This document shows, piece by piece, positions 36,524 to 45,245 of a DNA stretch of 64,000 bases. Within the stretch, counting starts at the first letter, position 1. The number at the start of each line of letters is the position of its first letter. The position numbers were made by a program, and so were the translations under genes. This DNA comes from Microcella sp. Its GTDB lineage: Bacteria > Actinomycetota > Actinomycetes > Actinomycetales > Microbacteriaceae. Where the stretch lies: positions 1,116,001-1,180,000 of the forward strand of contig NZ_JAHHDS010000003.1 in the NCBI RefSeq assembly GCF_019739195.1, given 5' to 3'. Below the pieces are notes generated by a model. It worked only from the letters and a program-made list of their open reading frames with translations, had not been told where the DNA came from and ran no database searches.

Positions 36524-37687
36524 TTACTTCGCAGCCAGTTCAGCAGCCTTGTCGGCGCCCTCGTCCATGGAGCTCGCGAGCGTCACGAGCGGGTGGTTGG
36601 CGGCCGCGAGAATGCGGCGGCCCTCTTCGACGTTGTTGCCGTCGAGCCTCACGACGAGCGGCTTGGTCGCCGTGTCGCCGAGCATCTCGAGCGCCGCAAC
36701 GATGCCGTTGGCCACCGCGTCGCACGCCGTGATGCCGCCGAAGACGTTGACGAACACGCTCTTGACCTGCGGGTCGCCGAGAATGACGTCGAGGCCCGCG
36801 GCCATGACCTCGGCCGAGGCTCCACCGCCGATGTCGAGGAAGTTCGCCGGCTTGACGCCGCCGTGAGCCTCACCCGCGTAGGCGACGACGTCGAGCGTCG
36901 ACATGACGAGCCCGGCGCCGTTGCCGATGACGCCGACCTCGCCGTCGAGCTTCACGTAGTTGAGATCGTGCTGCTTGGCCTTCGCCTCGAGCGGGTCAGC
37001 AGCATCCTTGTCTTCCAGAGCCTCGTGACCCGGCTGACGGAATGCGGCGTTCTCATCGATGCTGACCTTGCCGTCGAGCGCCACGATGTCGCCGGCGCCC
37101 GTGAGCACGAGCGGGTTGACCTCGACGAGCGTCGCGTCTTCTTTCACGTACACGTCGTAGAGCGTCACGAAGACGGGGGCGACCTTGTCGACGAGCTCGG
37201 CCGGAAACTTCGCGGCGACCGCGATCTCGCGGGCTTTCTCGAGCGTGATGCCGACACCGGGGTCGACCGCGATGCGCGCGAGCGCCTCGGGGCGCTCTTC
37301 GGCGAGCTGTTCGATCTCCATGCCGCCCTCGAAGCTGCACAGCGCCAGGTAGTTGCGATTGGCGCGATCGAGCAGCACCGAGAAGTAGTACTCCTCCTTG
37401 ATGTCGGCTCCCTGCGCGACCATGACGCGCTTGACGACGTGGCCCTTGATGTCGAGGCCGAGAATGTCGCGGGCTGCTGCCTCGGCGTCATCCGCGGTCT
37501 TGGCGACCTTCACGCCGCCGGCCTTGCCGCGGCCGCCCACCTTGACCTGCGCCTTGACGACGGTCACGCCGCCGATCGACTCGGCTGCCGCCCTCGCCTC
37601 TTCAGGGGTGTCGGCGATGATGCCCTGCAGCACGGGAACACCGTGCTTCTCGAAGAGGTCTCGGGCCTGATACTCGAAAAGATCCAC
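36524..37687 (-). CDS. sucC: Succinyl-CoA synthetase beta subunit
   Basis: A 387-residue ATP-grasp subunit that binds nucleotide and succinate. The GTG at 37687 gives the family start '[15 protein letters not shown]' and a normal length; the open frame extends 32 codons upstream but through the palindrome at 37735, so it is not used. Motifs include '[15 protein letters not shown]' near residue 45, 'L-D-G-K-V' and the C-terminal 'G-G-I-T-A-C-D'. Promoter on the minus strand has TAGAGT upstream of the palindrome at 37735-37748. Confidence 0.96.
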   Translation of the reverse strand: MDLFEYQARDLFEKHGVPVLQGIIADTPEEARAAAESIGGVTVVKAQVKVGGRGKAGGVKVAKTADDAEAAARDILGLDIKGHVVKRVMVAQGADIKEEYYFSVLLDRANRNYLALCSFEGGMEIEQLAEERPEALARIAVDPGVGITLEKAREIAVAAKFPAELVDKVAPVFVTLYDVYVKEDATLVEVNPLVLTGAGDIVALDGKVSIDENAAFRQPGHEALEDKDAADPLEAKAKQHDLNYVKLDGEVGVIGNGAGLVMSTLDVVAYAGEAHGGVKPANFLDIGGGASAEVMAAGLDVILGDPQVKSVFVNVFGGITACDAVANGIVAALEMLGDTATKPLVVRLDGNNVEEGRRILAAANHPLVTLASSMDEGADKAAELAAK

Positions 37688-37734
37688 GCTGTTCGTCCCA
37701 TCCGCGTGCGAAAAAAGGGCTGATGCGATCGATC

Positions 37735-37748
37735 TCTCGATGTCGAGA
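37735..37748. promoter_or_regulatory. Palindromic operator candidate upstream of sucC
   Basis: TCTCGATGTCGAGA has the same half-sites as the icd palindrome at 4547-4560. Here the symmetry runs further: GCGAT (37725-37729) and ATCGC (37752-37756) extend it to 32 bases. It lies 48 bases upstream of the sucC start, downstream of a -10-like TAGAGT on the minus strand, a repressor position. Confidence 0.6.
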
Positions 37749-37816
37749 GAAATCGCAGGCTCTACTCTACCGCCGCCCAGCAAAGGCCTCGACCGGCGAC
37801 CAAGTCGACCCCGCCC

Positions 37817-39427
37817 TCAACCGGCGTCGTCGCGCCGCACGATCAGCACGGTCACATCGTCGGCGGAGAAACCGCGAGCGCGGGCGCGGATCGCCTCGAT
37901 GATCTCCCACGGATCCCGCGAGAGCATCGCCAGCGCCACGAGGTTGTCGAGCGAGGCGAGCGTGCCGTCATAGAGGTCGAGCACACCGTCGCTCACGACG
38001 ATGAGGGTGTCGCCCGGGTCGAGATCGACCGTCTGCTGCGTCCACTCTGTCTCGGGGTCGACGCCCAGGGGCGGCGCGGTCGACGTGAGCCGCTGCGATG
38101 AGCCGTCGGCGCGCGACACGATCGAGAGGCCGTGGCCGGCATCCACGTAGGTCAGCGTGCCCGAATCCATGTCGAGGCGCGCGTGAAAAGCCGTGACGAA
38201 AACGCCGGCGTTGTCGAGATCGATCGAGAGCGCCGCCGAGGCCGCGTCGACCGCGCCGACCACATCGGCGAACCGGGCAGCCGACCTCAGCACTGCGCGC
38301 ACCGTCGCGGCGATGATCGACGCCGCGATGCCCTTGCCCATGGCATCGGCGAGCGTGAAAGCCGCCCCTTCGCCCACCGGGTACCAGTCATAGAAGTCGC
38401 CCCCGACGGCTCGCGCGGGAATGCAGACACCCGCGATCTGCCACCCCGGCATGCTCAGCAGCTTCTGCGGCAGCAGGCCCTGCTGCACTTCGGATGCTCG
38501 GCTGAGCTCTTGGCTCACCGTCAGCTCTTGCTGCACCCACGCAGCGAGGTCGCGCAGCATCTCAGTCTCGCGCGCCGAGAAGTGGCGCGGCTGCGAGTCG
38601 TAGACGCAGAACGCGCCGATGCGCTCGCCGCCGGGCGCGTAGAGCGGAAAGCCCGCGTAGAACCTCAGAGTGTCAGGATTCGCCTTGGCAGCGAAGCGCT
38701 CATCAGCAAGGAGGTCGGGCACCACGAGCGCCTCGTCAGACTGCACAGTGATCGTGCACATCGACTCGCTGCGGGCAATCTCCTCTGAGCCGAGACCCGT
38801 CAGCGACTTGGACCACTGACGGTCATGATCGATCATGTTCACGGCCGCCGACTCGACCCCGAACAGTTGCGCGGCGAGGCGCGTCACACGATCGAAGCGC
38901 TCTTCGGGAGGCGTGTCGAGAATGCCCATGTCGTCGAGAGCGCGTTGACGAGCCATCTCGTCGATGACTCCGGCGATCGAGATCGACGGCATCGAACGCC
39001 GAGCACGCGGGCTCGATGCGCGTCGAGCCCGCACGACCGTCCAGTGATTCGACCCCTCCACGCGGTGGTGCTCGACACTGTCGCTGAGCATCTGCATAAG
39101 AGGAAGCCCTCGCCCGCGCTCGGCCATCGACTCGGGCATGGCGCGATCGTCGAGATTCACCCGCTCGACAGAGCCGCTGTCGGTCACGGTGGCCTCGATG
39201 CGGTCCTCGAACACCACGATCGAGAGCGAGAAGGCGATGTCGCCGCCCCCGTTAGCGTGCTCGATGACGTTCGCCGCCAGCTCGACGATGGCCAGCTCGG
39301 CCGCCATGCGGTCAGCGTCGTCGAGCCCGGGTGTTTGCGCCCAGATCGTCGCGAGCAGATCTTGCACGGTGTCGACCGAGTCAGGAGGGCTGCTGAGCCG
39401 CACTGTGCGAGAGACGAGTTCAGTCAT
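37817..39427 (-). CDS. Anti-sigma kinase-GAF-PP2C (SpoIIE/RsbU) phosphatase
   Basis: A 536-residue fusion for partner switching. Domains: RsbW-like HATPase (about 5-135, 'E-L-A-A-N-V-I-E-H-A' N-box and 'G-R-G-L-P-L-M' ), GAF sensor (about 165-315), PP2C/SpoIIE phosphatase (about 335-535, 'V-G-G-D-F-Y-D-W' , 'D-A-M-G-K-G-I-A' and 'V-S-D-G-V-L-D'). It could both phosphorylate and dephosphorylate the STAS protein encoded just upstream, whose stop it overlaps by 8 bases. ATG 39427 is taken; an ATG at 39442 is also possible, neither with a ribosome site, so translation is probably coupled. No cognate sigma factor is in the window. Confidence 0.9.
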   Translation of the reverse strand: MTELVSRTVRLSSPPDSVDTVQDLLATIWAQTPGLDDADRMAAELAIVELAANVIEHANGGGDIAFSLSIVVFEDRIEATVTDSGSVERVNLDDRAMPESMAERGRGLPLMQMLSDSVEHHRVEGSNHWTVVRARRASSPRARRSMPSISIAGVIDEMARQRALDDMGILDTPPEERFDRVTRLAAQLFGVESAAVNMIDHDRQWSKSLTGLGSEEIARSESMCTITVQSDEALVVPDLLADERFAAKANPDTLRFYAGFPLYAPGGERIGAFCVYDSQPRHFSARETEMLRDLAAWVQQELTVSQELSRASEVQQGLLPQKLLSMPGWQIAGVCIPARAVGGDFYDWYPVGEGAAFTLADAMGKGIAASIIAATVRAVLRSAARFADVVGAVDAASAALSIDLDNAGVFVTAFHARLDMDSGTLTYVDAGHGLSIVSRADGSSQRLTSTAPPLGVDPETEWTQQTVDLDPGDTLIVVSDGVLDLYDGTLASLDNLVALAMLSRDPWEIIEAIRARARGFSADDVTVLIVRRDDAG

Positions 39428-39755
39428 GCGGGAAGGCGGCATCGACCGAGTCGAAGCTCGCGAGCACCGAGCCCATGTTCGTGAGCTCGAGCACGAGCTG
39501 AGCCTGCTCGGCAGGTCTCACAAGCCGCAGGTCTCCGCCTGAGGCCCGCACGGCCTTGAGGCTCGCGATGAGCGCGCCGAGACCCGACGAGTCGAGGAAG
39601 ACGACGCGGGACATGTCGACCGCGACGTTCGGGTGGTGGTCGTCGACGGCGCCCTGGATGGCCTCGCGCAGTCGCGCGGCCGTGACCATGTTGAGGCGGC
39701 CAGCGACACCCACCTCCGCTACCCCGAACGGGTGGTGCACCACTGTGATGTCCAT
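39420..39755 (-). CDS. STAS-domain anti-sigma factor antagonist
   Basis: A 111-residue single STAS domain, RsbV/SpoIIAA type, whose phosphorylation state decides whether an anti-sigma kinase is free. The phosphorylatable Ser is in 'V-V-F-L-D-S-S-G-L-G-A-L' (about 51-62). AAGGGGAG sits before the ATG at 39755. First gene of the two-gene switch with the HATPase-GAF-PP2C protein. Confidence 0.93.
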   Translation of the reverse strand: MDITVVHHPFGVAEVGVAGRLNMVTAARLREAIQGAVDDHHPNVAVDMSRVVFLDSSGLGALIASLKAVRASGGDLRLVRPAEQAQLVLELTNMGSVLASFDSVDAAFPHD

Positions 39756-39876
39756 CGCGACTCCCCTTGTCGGCTGATGCCCCCATTATCCCTGGCGCGG
39801 GCCGCGCAGCGCGGCGGCATGTGCGGCGCGCGGAGCGTCGTGCGCCGCAGGAGCGGCGGCGCACCAATGGGCTCAG

Positions 39877-40012
39877 AGCTTTTCGATCGGGTTCGACGCG
39901 AACGAGCGTCGAACAGATAAACGGGCTCGAACGGCTACAGCCGTTCGATCGGGTTCAATGCGGAGGTGCATTGAACAGATAGGCAGTCGAAAAGCTACAG
40001 CTTTTCGATCGG
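39877..40012. repeat. Tandem covarying hairpin array at the pcrA 3' end
   Basis: Two full units of about 61 bp plus a partial third. Each unit has a hairpin with 10-bp arms (TCGAAAAGCT/AGCTTTTCGA at 39987-40008; TCGAACGGCT/AGCCGTTCGA at 39927-39948) and a second with 8-bp arms and 6-base loop (TTCAATGC/GCATTGAA at 39954-39975; TTCGACGC/GCGTCGAA at 39892-39913). Arm bases differ between units but pairing is kept. Constant blocks are GATCGGGTTC and GAACAGATA. AGCTTTTCGATCGG recurs at 39877-39890. The pcrA stop codon lies in the first arm, so the array looks like repeated copies of the gene's end. Flanking 39756-39876 holds no gene. Confidence 0.9.
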
Positions 40013-42325
40013 ACTGATCTTGACGAGCAGGCGCTTGCGCCCGGCCGTGTCGAACTGCACTTCGGCGATGCTCTTGGGCCCGACGCCCGTGACGGCGCTC
40101 ACACTGCCGTCGCCGAAGTCGACGTGGCGGATGCGGTCGCCGACCGCGAGCGTGAGGTCGCCGTTGTCGCGCACGGTCGCCGTGACGCGGTTCGCCCACT
40201 CGGTCTTGGGCTTGCCCGCCGGCAGCGAGGTTCCGTAGCTGAACCGGTCACGACCCGCACCGATGCTGCGGGTGGTTGAGCGCGTGCCCATGCCGGGCGA
40301 GTCGCGCCAGTCGATGAGCTCGGTCGGAATCTCTTGCAGGTATCGGCTCGGGCTCGAGACGGTCGTGTCGCCGAAGGTCGACCGCGTCATCGCCAGGCTC
40401 AGGTGCAGCTTCTTGCGCGCGCGCGTGATGCCCACGTAGAAGAGCCGCCGCTCTTCGGCGGGGCCACCCGGCTCAGCAGCGCTCATCTGGTGCGGCAGCA
40501 GGTTCTCTTCGACCCCGGTGATGAAGACAGCGTCGTACTCGAGCCCCTTCGCGGTGTGCAGCGTCATGAGCGAGACCGTGCCGCTCGAGTCGTCGAGGTC
40601 GTCGGCCGCGGCGACGAGCGCCACCTCGGTGAGAAAGTCGATCAGTCGACCCTCGGGGTTGTTCTTCTGAAACTCGCGAGTGACTGCCACGAGCTCTTCG
40701 ACGTTCTCGGCGCGCGCCTCGTCTTGCGGGTCGCGGCTGCCGCGCAAGAGCTCGAGATACTTCGTGCGCTCGATGATCGTCGTGAGGGCATCCGGCACCG
40801 GCATCGTCTCGATCTTCTCTGAGACCTCGTCGAGCAGGCCTGCGAGATCGAGAATCGCGCCCGTCACCTTGGGCCCGAGGCCCAGGGCGGCGGCGTCGCG
40901 CAGCGCGTCGTGCATCGTGCCGCCGAGCTCGTCGGCATGGTTGGCGAGCGCCGTCTCGGTCGCGGGCCCGATGCCGCGCTTCGGGGTGTTCAGGATGCGC
41001 CGCATCGCGAGGCCGTCGGCCGGGTTCGCGACGGCGATGAGATACGCCATCATGTCTTTGATCTCGGCCCGCTCGTAGAACTTCGTGCCGCCGAGCACTC
41101 GGTACGGAATGGCAGAGCGGATGAAGATCTCTTCGAGCGCTCGCGTCTGAGCGTTGGTTCGGTAGAACACCGCGATCTGGCTGTAGGGGGTTCCGGCCTC
41201 GTGCAGGGTCTGAATCTCATCGGCGACGAACTGAGCTTCATCGTGCTGGCTGTACCCGGTGAAGCCGACGATCTTGTCGCCCGCGCCGACGGCGGTGAAG
41301 AGGTTCTTCGCGATGCGGTCGAAGTTGTTCGCGATGACCGCGTTGGCGGCATCGAGAATCGTCTGCGTCGAGCGGTAATTCTGCTCGAGCAGCACGACCT
41401 CGGCGCCACTGAAGTCGCGTTCGAACTCGACGATGTTGCGAATGTCGGCACCCCGGAAGGCGTAGATCGACTGGTCGGAATCGCCCACGACCGTGAGGCT
41501 GGCCGCGGATATGCCGCCGTCGGGTTCCAGCTCGACGCGCGTATCGGCCGGTACGTGCTGCGGCTCGACCGGGCGGGTGAGCTCGCGGATGAGCGCGTAC
41601 TGCGCGTGGTTCGTGTCTTGGTACTCGTCGATGAGAATGTGACGGAACCTGCGCTGGTAGAGCGCCGCGACTTTCGGGAACGCCCGGAAGAGGTAGACCG
41701 TCTGCGCGATGAGGTCATCGAAGTCGAACGCGTTCGCCCGGCGCAGCTCGGCGCTGTAGCGGCGGAACAGCTCGAGGAACATGACCTCGGTCGGGTCGTT
41801 CGGGTTGAGCTGGCGGCTGTAGCCCTCGGCATCGATGAGCTCGTTCTTGAGCCGCGAGATCTTGCCCGCGACCCCGCTCACCGTGAAGCCCAAGGTGTCG
41901 GCCTGCATGTCTTTCACGAGGCGCTTGATGAGCGCGCGCGAGTCGGCCGAGTCGTAGATCGTGAAGGCCGCGCCGAACCCGAACTGCTCGGCCTCGCGGC
42001 GCAGAATGCGCACGCAGGCCGAGTGGAACGTCGAGATCCACATGCCCTGGGCTGCTTCGCGGCCGACGAGCAGTTCGACGCGTTCGCGCATCTCGGCCGC
42101 CGCCTTGTTGGTGAAGGTGATGGCGAGAATCTGGCTCGGCCAGAGCTCGCGATCGCGAATGAGCCGAGCGACGCGCCGCGTCAGCACGGCGGTCTTGCCC
42201 GACCCCGCGCCCGCGACGATGAGCAGCGCCTTCGAGCGGCTGAGCACGGCCGTGCGCTGCTGCGGGTTCAGCCCGTCGAGCAGCGGATCAGCATCGGCGA
42301 GAGAGGCGCTGGCAGGGGTGCTCAT
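39995..42325 (-). CDS. pcrA: UvrD/PcrA-type ATP-dependent DNA helicase
   Basis: A 776-residue superfamily 1A 3'-5' helicase for excision repair and for clearing replication forks. Motifs: Q-motif 'L-N-P-Q-Q-R-T-A-V', Walker A 'A-G-A-G-S-G-K-T', II 'L-I-D-E-Y-Q-D-T-N', III 'V-G-D-S-D-Q-S-I-Y-A-F-R-G-A', and V/VI 'T-L-H-T-A-K-G-L-E-Y' with 'Y-V-G-I-T-R-A'. The C-terminus has the PcrA tail ending 'K-I-S-P-I-E-K-L'. Its last codons are part of a hairpin array that continues past the stop (39877-40012). Next to sucC through the STAS/phosphatase pair, as uvrD1 is near sucC in mycobacteria. Confidence 0.96.
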   Translation of the reverse strand: MSTPASASLADADPLLDGLNPQQRTAVLSRSKALLIVAGAGSGKTAVLTRRVARLIRDRELWPSQILAITFTNKAAAEMRERVELLVGREAAQGMWISTFHSACVRILRREAEQFGFGAAFTIYDSADSRALIKRLVKDMQADTLGFTVSGVAGKISRLKNELIDAEGYSRQLNPNDPTEVMFLELFRRYSAELRRANAFDFDDLIAQTVYLFRAFPKVAALYQRRFRHILIDEYQDTNHAQYALIRELTRPVEPQHVPADTRVELEPDGGISAASLTVVGDSDQSIYAFRGADIRNIVEFERDFSGAEVVLLEQNYRSTQTILDAANAVIANNFDRIAKNLFTAVGAGDKIVGFTGYSQHDEAQFVADEIQTLHEAGTPYSQIAVFYRTNAQTRALEEIFIRSAIPYRVLGGTKFYERAEIKDMMAYLIAVANPADGLAMRRILNTPKRGIGPATETALANHADELGGTMHDALRDAAALGLGPKVTGAILDLAGLLDEVSEKIETMPVPDALTTIIERTKYLELLRGSRDPQDEARAENVEELVAVTREFQKNNPEGRLIDFLTEVALVAAADDLDDSSGTVSLMTLHTAKGLEYDAVFITGVEENLLPHQMSAAEPGGPAEERRLFYVGITRARKKLHLSLAMTRSTFGDTTVSSPSRYLQEIPTELIDWRDSPGMGTRSTTRSIGAGRDRFSYGTSLPAGKPKTEWANRVTATVRDNGDLTLAVGDRIRHVDFGDGSVSAVTGVGPKSIAEVQFDTAGRKRLLVKISPIEKL

Positions 42326-42388
42326 GACCGCCCCAGTCTAGGTCTGGCCGCCGACGGGCTTGCTGCGAGCATCCGTCGCCGCGGGCAC

Positions 42389-43468
42389 TCAGAGCGCGGC
42401 GCGGGCCTCGAGCGCGAGGTCGGGCTGATCGGCGAAGACGCCGTCGAGCCCCGTGCGCATGACGGCCTGGAAGAACGTCATCCAGTCGCCGGGCGCGGCC
42501 GCGCTCGCGCCGATGCGGCAGGGGGCGGGCAGGAAGCGGTTCTCGGCGCGGAGGGTCCAGGTGTACGTCGCGAGCCCCGCGGCGCGCGCACGATCGACGA
42601 GGTCGGATGCTGCGATGCCGTTGCCGACGGGCGTCCAGGGCGAGCCGGGCTGGCCTGCGCCCCGCGGCTCGGCCTTCACGAGTAGCGCCGTGTCGACGCT
42701 CACCCCGTCGATGCCTGCGGCGGCGATGCGCCCCAACCCGGCGTCGGTGAGTTGGCCGGCATAGGAGATCGCCGCCGCTCCGTGGCGCGCGACGAGGTCG
42801 GCCGCGCTGCCCGACTTCTCGAGCAGGTAGACGTACTCGGCGGGCAGGCCGCGGGCCCGTAGCTGCCCGAGCACGGTCTGTTCGAATGCCTCGACGACGA
42901 GCTGGCCCCGCTGGCCCCAGCCGCGCAGCTCGGCCTCGACGAGCTCATCGAGTGGCAGGCCGCGCCCGGCGAAGTAGGTGGCGTGCTTCACCTCGACGAC
43001 GAGGCGCACCGGTCGACCCGTGCCCGGGGCGGGCGGTGCCTCGTCGATGAGCCGCTGCAGGTCGCGCAGGCGCAGCAGGCCGAAGCGCCCGTCGAACCGC
43101 GCCGACGCCGGACGCACCTGCGGCAGCCGCTCTCGAGCCCGCAGCGTGCTCAGCTCGGCCCAGGTGAAGTCTTCGGTGAACCAGCCCGTGATGCGCTCAC
43201 CGTCGATCTCGCGCGTCGTGCGCCGGTCGGCGAACTCGGTGTGATCGGCGACATCGGTCGTGCCCGAGATCTCGTTCTCGTGCCGCAGCACAAGCTCGCC
43301 GTCGCGCGTCGCGACCACATCGGGCTCGATCGCCTCGGCCCCCAGCGCGAGCGCGAGCCGATACGCCGACTCGGTGTGCTCGGGGCGATAGCCGCTGGCG
43401 CCGCGGTGGGCGATGACGAGCGGGCGCGCATCCGGATGCGCTGACGACGCGGCAGCGGGCTCACTCAC
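42389..43468 (-). CDS. Glycerophosphodiester phosphodiesterase
   Basis: A 359-residue GDPD-fold enzyme that hydrolyses glycerophosphodiesters to sn-glycerol-3-phosphate and an alcohol. The signature is complete: 'I-A-H-R-G-A-S-G-Y-R-P-E-H-T' (catalytic His), 'A-I-E-P-D-V-V-A-T' and 'L-V-L-R-H-E-N-E-I-S-G-T-T-D'. No signal peptide is evident, so it is taken as cytoplasmic. GTG at 43468 leaves a 30-base divergent gap to the DUF4190 gene. Its product would feed GlpD at 51604. Confidence 0.93.
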   Translation of the reverse strand: MSEPAAASSAHPDARPLVIAHRGASGYRPEHTESAYRLALALGAEAIEPDVVATRDGELVLRHENEISGTTDVADHTEFADRRTTREIDGERITGWFTEDFTWAELSTLRARERLPQVRPASARFDGRFGLLRLRDLQRLIDEAPPAPGTGRPVRLVVEVKHATYFAGRGLPLDELVEAELRGWGQRGQLVVEAFEQTVLGQLRARGLPAEYVYLLEKSGSAADLVARHGAAAISYAGQLTDAGLGRIAAAGIDGVSVDTALLVKAEPRGAGQPGSPWTPVGNGIAASDLVDRARAAGLATYTWTLRAENRFLPAPCRIGASAAAPGDWMTFFQAVMRTGLDGVFADQPDLALEARAAL

Positions 43469-43498
43469 GGCGACCACGCTACGCGATACCGTCAGAGC

Positions 43499-43825
43499 AT
43501 GAGCGCCCCCGCAGACGAGGCCCGCACGGATGAGTTCGAACCGCGGTTCGAGCCCATGCCGTACGCGGGCCTGCCGCACGAGGCGCCGCCGGTGGCGCGC
43601 CCGCGGCCGAAGCTCAATACGCTCGCCGTCGCCTCCCTCATCCTCGCCGTCATGCTCAGCCCGCTCGCCGCGCTGTTCGGGCACATCGCCGCGGCGCAGA
43701 TCGGTCGATCGCGCGGCACCGAGCGCGGAGCCGTCATCGCGTGGATCGCGGTCGGGCTGGGCTACGTCTGGCTCGTCGGAGCGATCGTCATCGGCGTGGT
43801 CGTCTGGCGCGTGCTGAACGGATGA
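43499..43825 (+). CDS. DUF4190 membrane protein
   Basis: A 108-residue protein with a disordered Pro/Glu-rich N-terminus (about 1-38) and two membrane helices joined by 'I-G-R-S-R-G-T-E-R-G'. The 'N-T-L-A-V-A-S-L-I-L' entry and the 'G-H-I-A-A-A-Q-I' loop are typical of DUF4190. Function unknown. The next gene starts inside its stop codon (ATGA at 43822). Confidence 0.88.
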   Translation: MSAPADEARTDEFEPRFEPMPYAGLPHEAPPVARPRPKLNTLAVASLILAVMLSPLAALFGHIAAAQIGRSRGTERGAVIAWIAVGLGYVWLVGAIVIGVVVWRVLNG

Positions 43826-44331
43826 CCGCACTTGCCTGGGTCGAACCTGCAGCTCGGCTGCCGCTGCGGTGGGGCACCTACCGGGGGCGGGTGAACGGCG
43901 GGCTCGTGCTCATTGCGGGCGGGCTCGTGCACCTGCAGGCTGCCCGCACCGAAGACCTGATACCGCTCATCATCGGGTCGACCGCGCATGTCATCGGCTG
44001 GCTGATCATGCCGGCGACGGCATGGAGGCGGCTCGTGCCCCTGCTGCCGAGCACGCTCGTCGTGTGGCTTTTGCTGACGGGGCCGCAGTCGGTCTGGACT
44101 CTCACCGTTCCGTTCATCTTCTGGCTCATCGTGCGTCACCGACCGGCGCGCAGCTACCTGGCGCTCGGCCCCGTGCTGCTCAACGGCGTCGCCGCCGTCG
44201 GGCTGTTCGGCGAGTACGACGGCATGCTGCTCTCGCTGGCGATCTCGGGGATTGTGCTCGTCGGCTCTGCGTGGTGGGCGTGGGCATTGGCACGGCCGGC
44301 ACGACGCATCCCTGTCGCGGCATCGACATAG
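43822..44331 (+). CDS. Polytopic membrane protein, unknown
   Basis: A 169-residue protein with about five membrane helices and a Trp-rich interior ('G-W-L-I-M-P-A-T-A-W-R-R', 'S-A-W-W-A-W-A'). No family recognised. ATG at 43822 overlaps the DUF4190 stop by 4 bases, so it is translationally coupled to it and may form a membrane complex with it. Confidence 0.8.
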   Translation: MTALAWVEPAARLPLRWGTYRGRVNGGLVLIAGGLVHLQAARTEDLIPLIIGSTAHVIGWLIMPATAWRRLVPLLPSTLVVWLLLTGPQSVWTLTVPFIFWLIVRHRPARSYLALGPVLLNGVAAVGLFGEYDGMLLSLAISGIVLVGSAWWAWALARPARRIPVAAST

Positions 44332-44351
44332 GGTCTGCAGAGCATTTTCGG

Positions 44352-44376
44352 GGCGAGATTCTCTAGACTTCTCGCC
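44352..44376 (+). promoter_or_regulatory. Leaderless-type promoter with flanking inverted repeat (BI-1 gene)
   Basis: GGCGAGA (44352-44358) and TCTCGCC (44370-44376) flank a -10-like TAGACT (44364-44369). The right arm touches the ATG at 44377, so the start of transcription should fall on or next to the start codon. The symmetric arms around the -10 may be a repressor site. Confidence 0.5.
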
Positions 44377-45180
44377 ATGGCCACTTCCAACCCCGCATTC
44401 TCGAACTCCCCTGCCTTCACGCAGAGCGCCACCAAGGCGATTCAGTGGACCCAGGAGCCCTCGGCGCAGCAGCTCGACGAGCTGTACGCCCGCTCGTCGG
44501 CGACGCCCGAGCAGATGGACCGCATGACGTACGAGAACACGATCGTCAAGACCGTGATCGCGTTCGTGGTGCTGCTGGCTGGCGCTGCCGTGGGCTGGAT
44601 CATTCCCGCACTGACGATCCCGGCCGCGATTATCGGCTTCGTGCTCGCGCTCGTCAACATCTTCAAGAAGCAGCCGTCGCCGCCCCTCGTTCTCGCCTAC
44701 GCCGCGGTGCAGGGTGTCTTCGTGGGCGGCATTTCGATGCTGTACAACACCATGTGGGACGGCATCGTGGTGCAGGCCGTGCTCGGCACGTTCGCGGTCG
44801 TCGGCATCACGCTCGCGCTCTTCGCGAGCGGCAAGATCCGAGCCACGAAGCGCGCGACGAAGATCTTCATGGTGGCGATCATCGGCTACGCGGCCTTCTC
44901 GCTCATCAACTTCGGCCTCATGATCTTCGGCGTGACCGAGAGCATGTTCGGTCTGCGCGACACGATCTTCCTCGGCATGCCGCTGGGCTTCTGGCTCGGA
45001 ATTCTCGTGATCCTGCTCGCGGCGTACTCGCTCGTGCTCGACTTCGAGTCGATCAAGACCGGGGTTCAGCGCGGCGCGCCGGCCGTCTGGGGCTGGCAGG
45101 CCGCCTTCGGCATCATGGTCACGGTCATCTGGCTGTACCTCGAGATCCTTCGCCTGCTCGCCATTCTGCGCGGCGAGTAG
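44377..45180 (+). CDS. Bax inhibitor-1 / YccA family membrane protein
   Basis: A 267-residue protein of the TMBIM/BI-1-like superfamily (Bax1-I, YccA-like). About 60 polar N-terminal residues precede seven predicted membrane helices; the closing helix pair carries 'V-L-D-F-E-S-I-K-T-G-V-Q-R-G-A-P', where the paired acidic residues correspond to the pH-sensing Asp site known from structures of this fold. Bacterial members act as ion leak channels or modulators of membrane proteases. Followed by a textbook terminator; monocistronic. Confidence 0.92.
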   Translation: MATSNPAFSNSPAFTQSATKAIQWTQEPSAQQLDELYARSSATPEQMDRMTYENTIVKTVIAFVVLLAGAAVGWIIPALTIPAAIIGFVLALVNIFKKQPSPPLVLAYAAVQGVFVGGISMLYNTMWDGIVVQAVLGTFAVVGITLALFASGKIRATKRATKIFMVAIIGYAAFSLINFGLMIFGVTESMFGLRDTIFLGMPLGFWLGILVILLAAYSLVLDFESIKTGVQRGAPAVWGWQAAFGIMVTVIWLYLEILRLLAILRGE

Positions 45181-45214
45181 TCGACAGCTCGCATCGAGCA
45201 TCCGATTCAGGATG

Positions 45215-45245
45215 GGGCCGCCCTTCGGGGCGGCCCTTTCTCGTT
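45215..45245 (+). terminator. Intrinsic terminator after the BI-1 gene
   Basis: GGGCCGCCC (45215-45223), TTCG tetraloop, GGGCGGCCC (45228-45236), then TTTCTCGTT. Perfect 9-bp stem, 35 bases after the stop. Confidence 0.92.

Noticed and set aside
39877-40012. CRISPR-like array
   Set aside because: Only two to three units, each internally palindromic with conserved linkers instead of unique spacers, and no cas genes.
39873-40199. Frame of 108 residues at the pcrA end
   Set aside because: Out of frame with pcrA; it exists only because the repeat restates the P-I-E-K-L codons.
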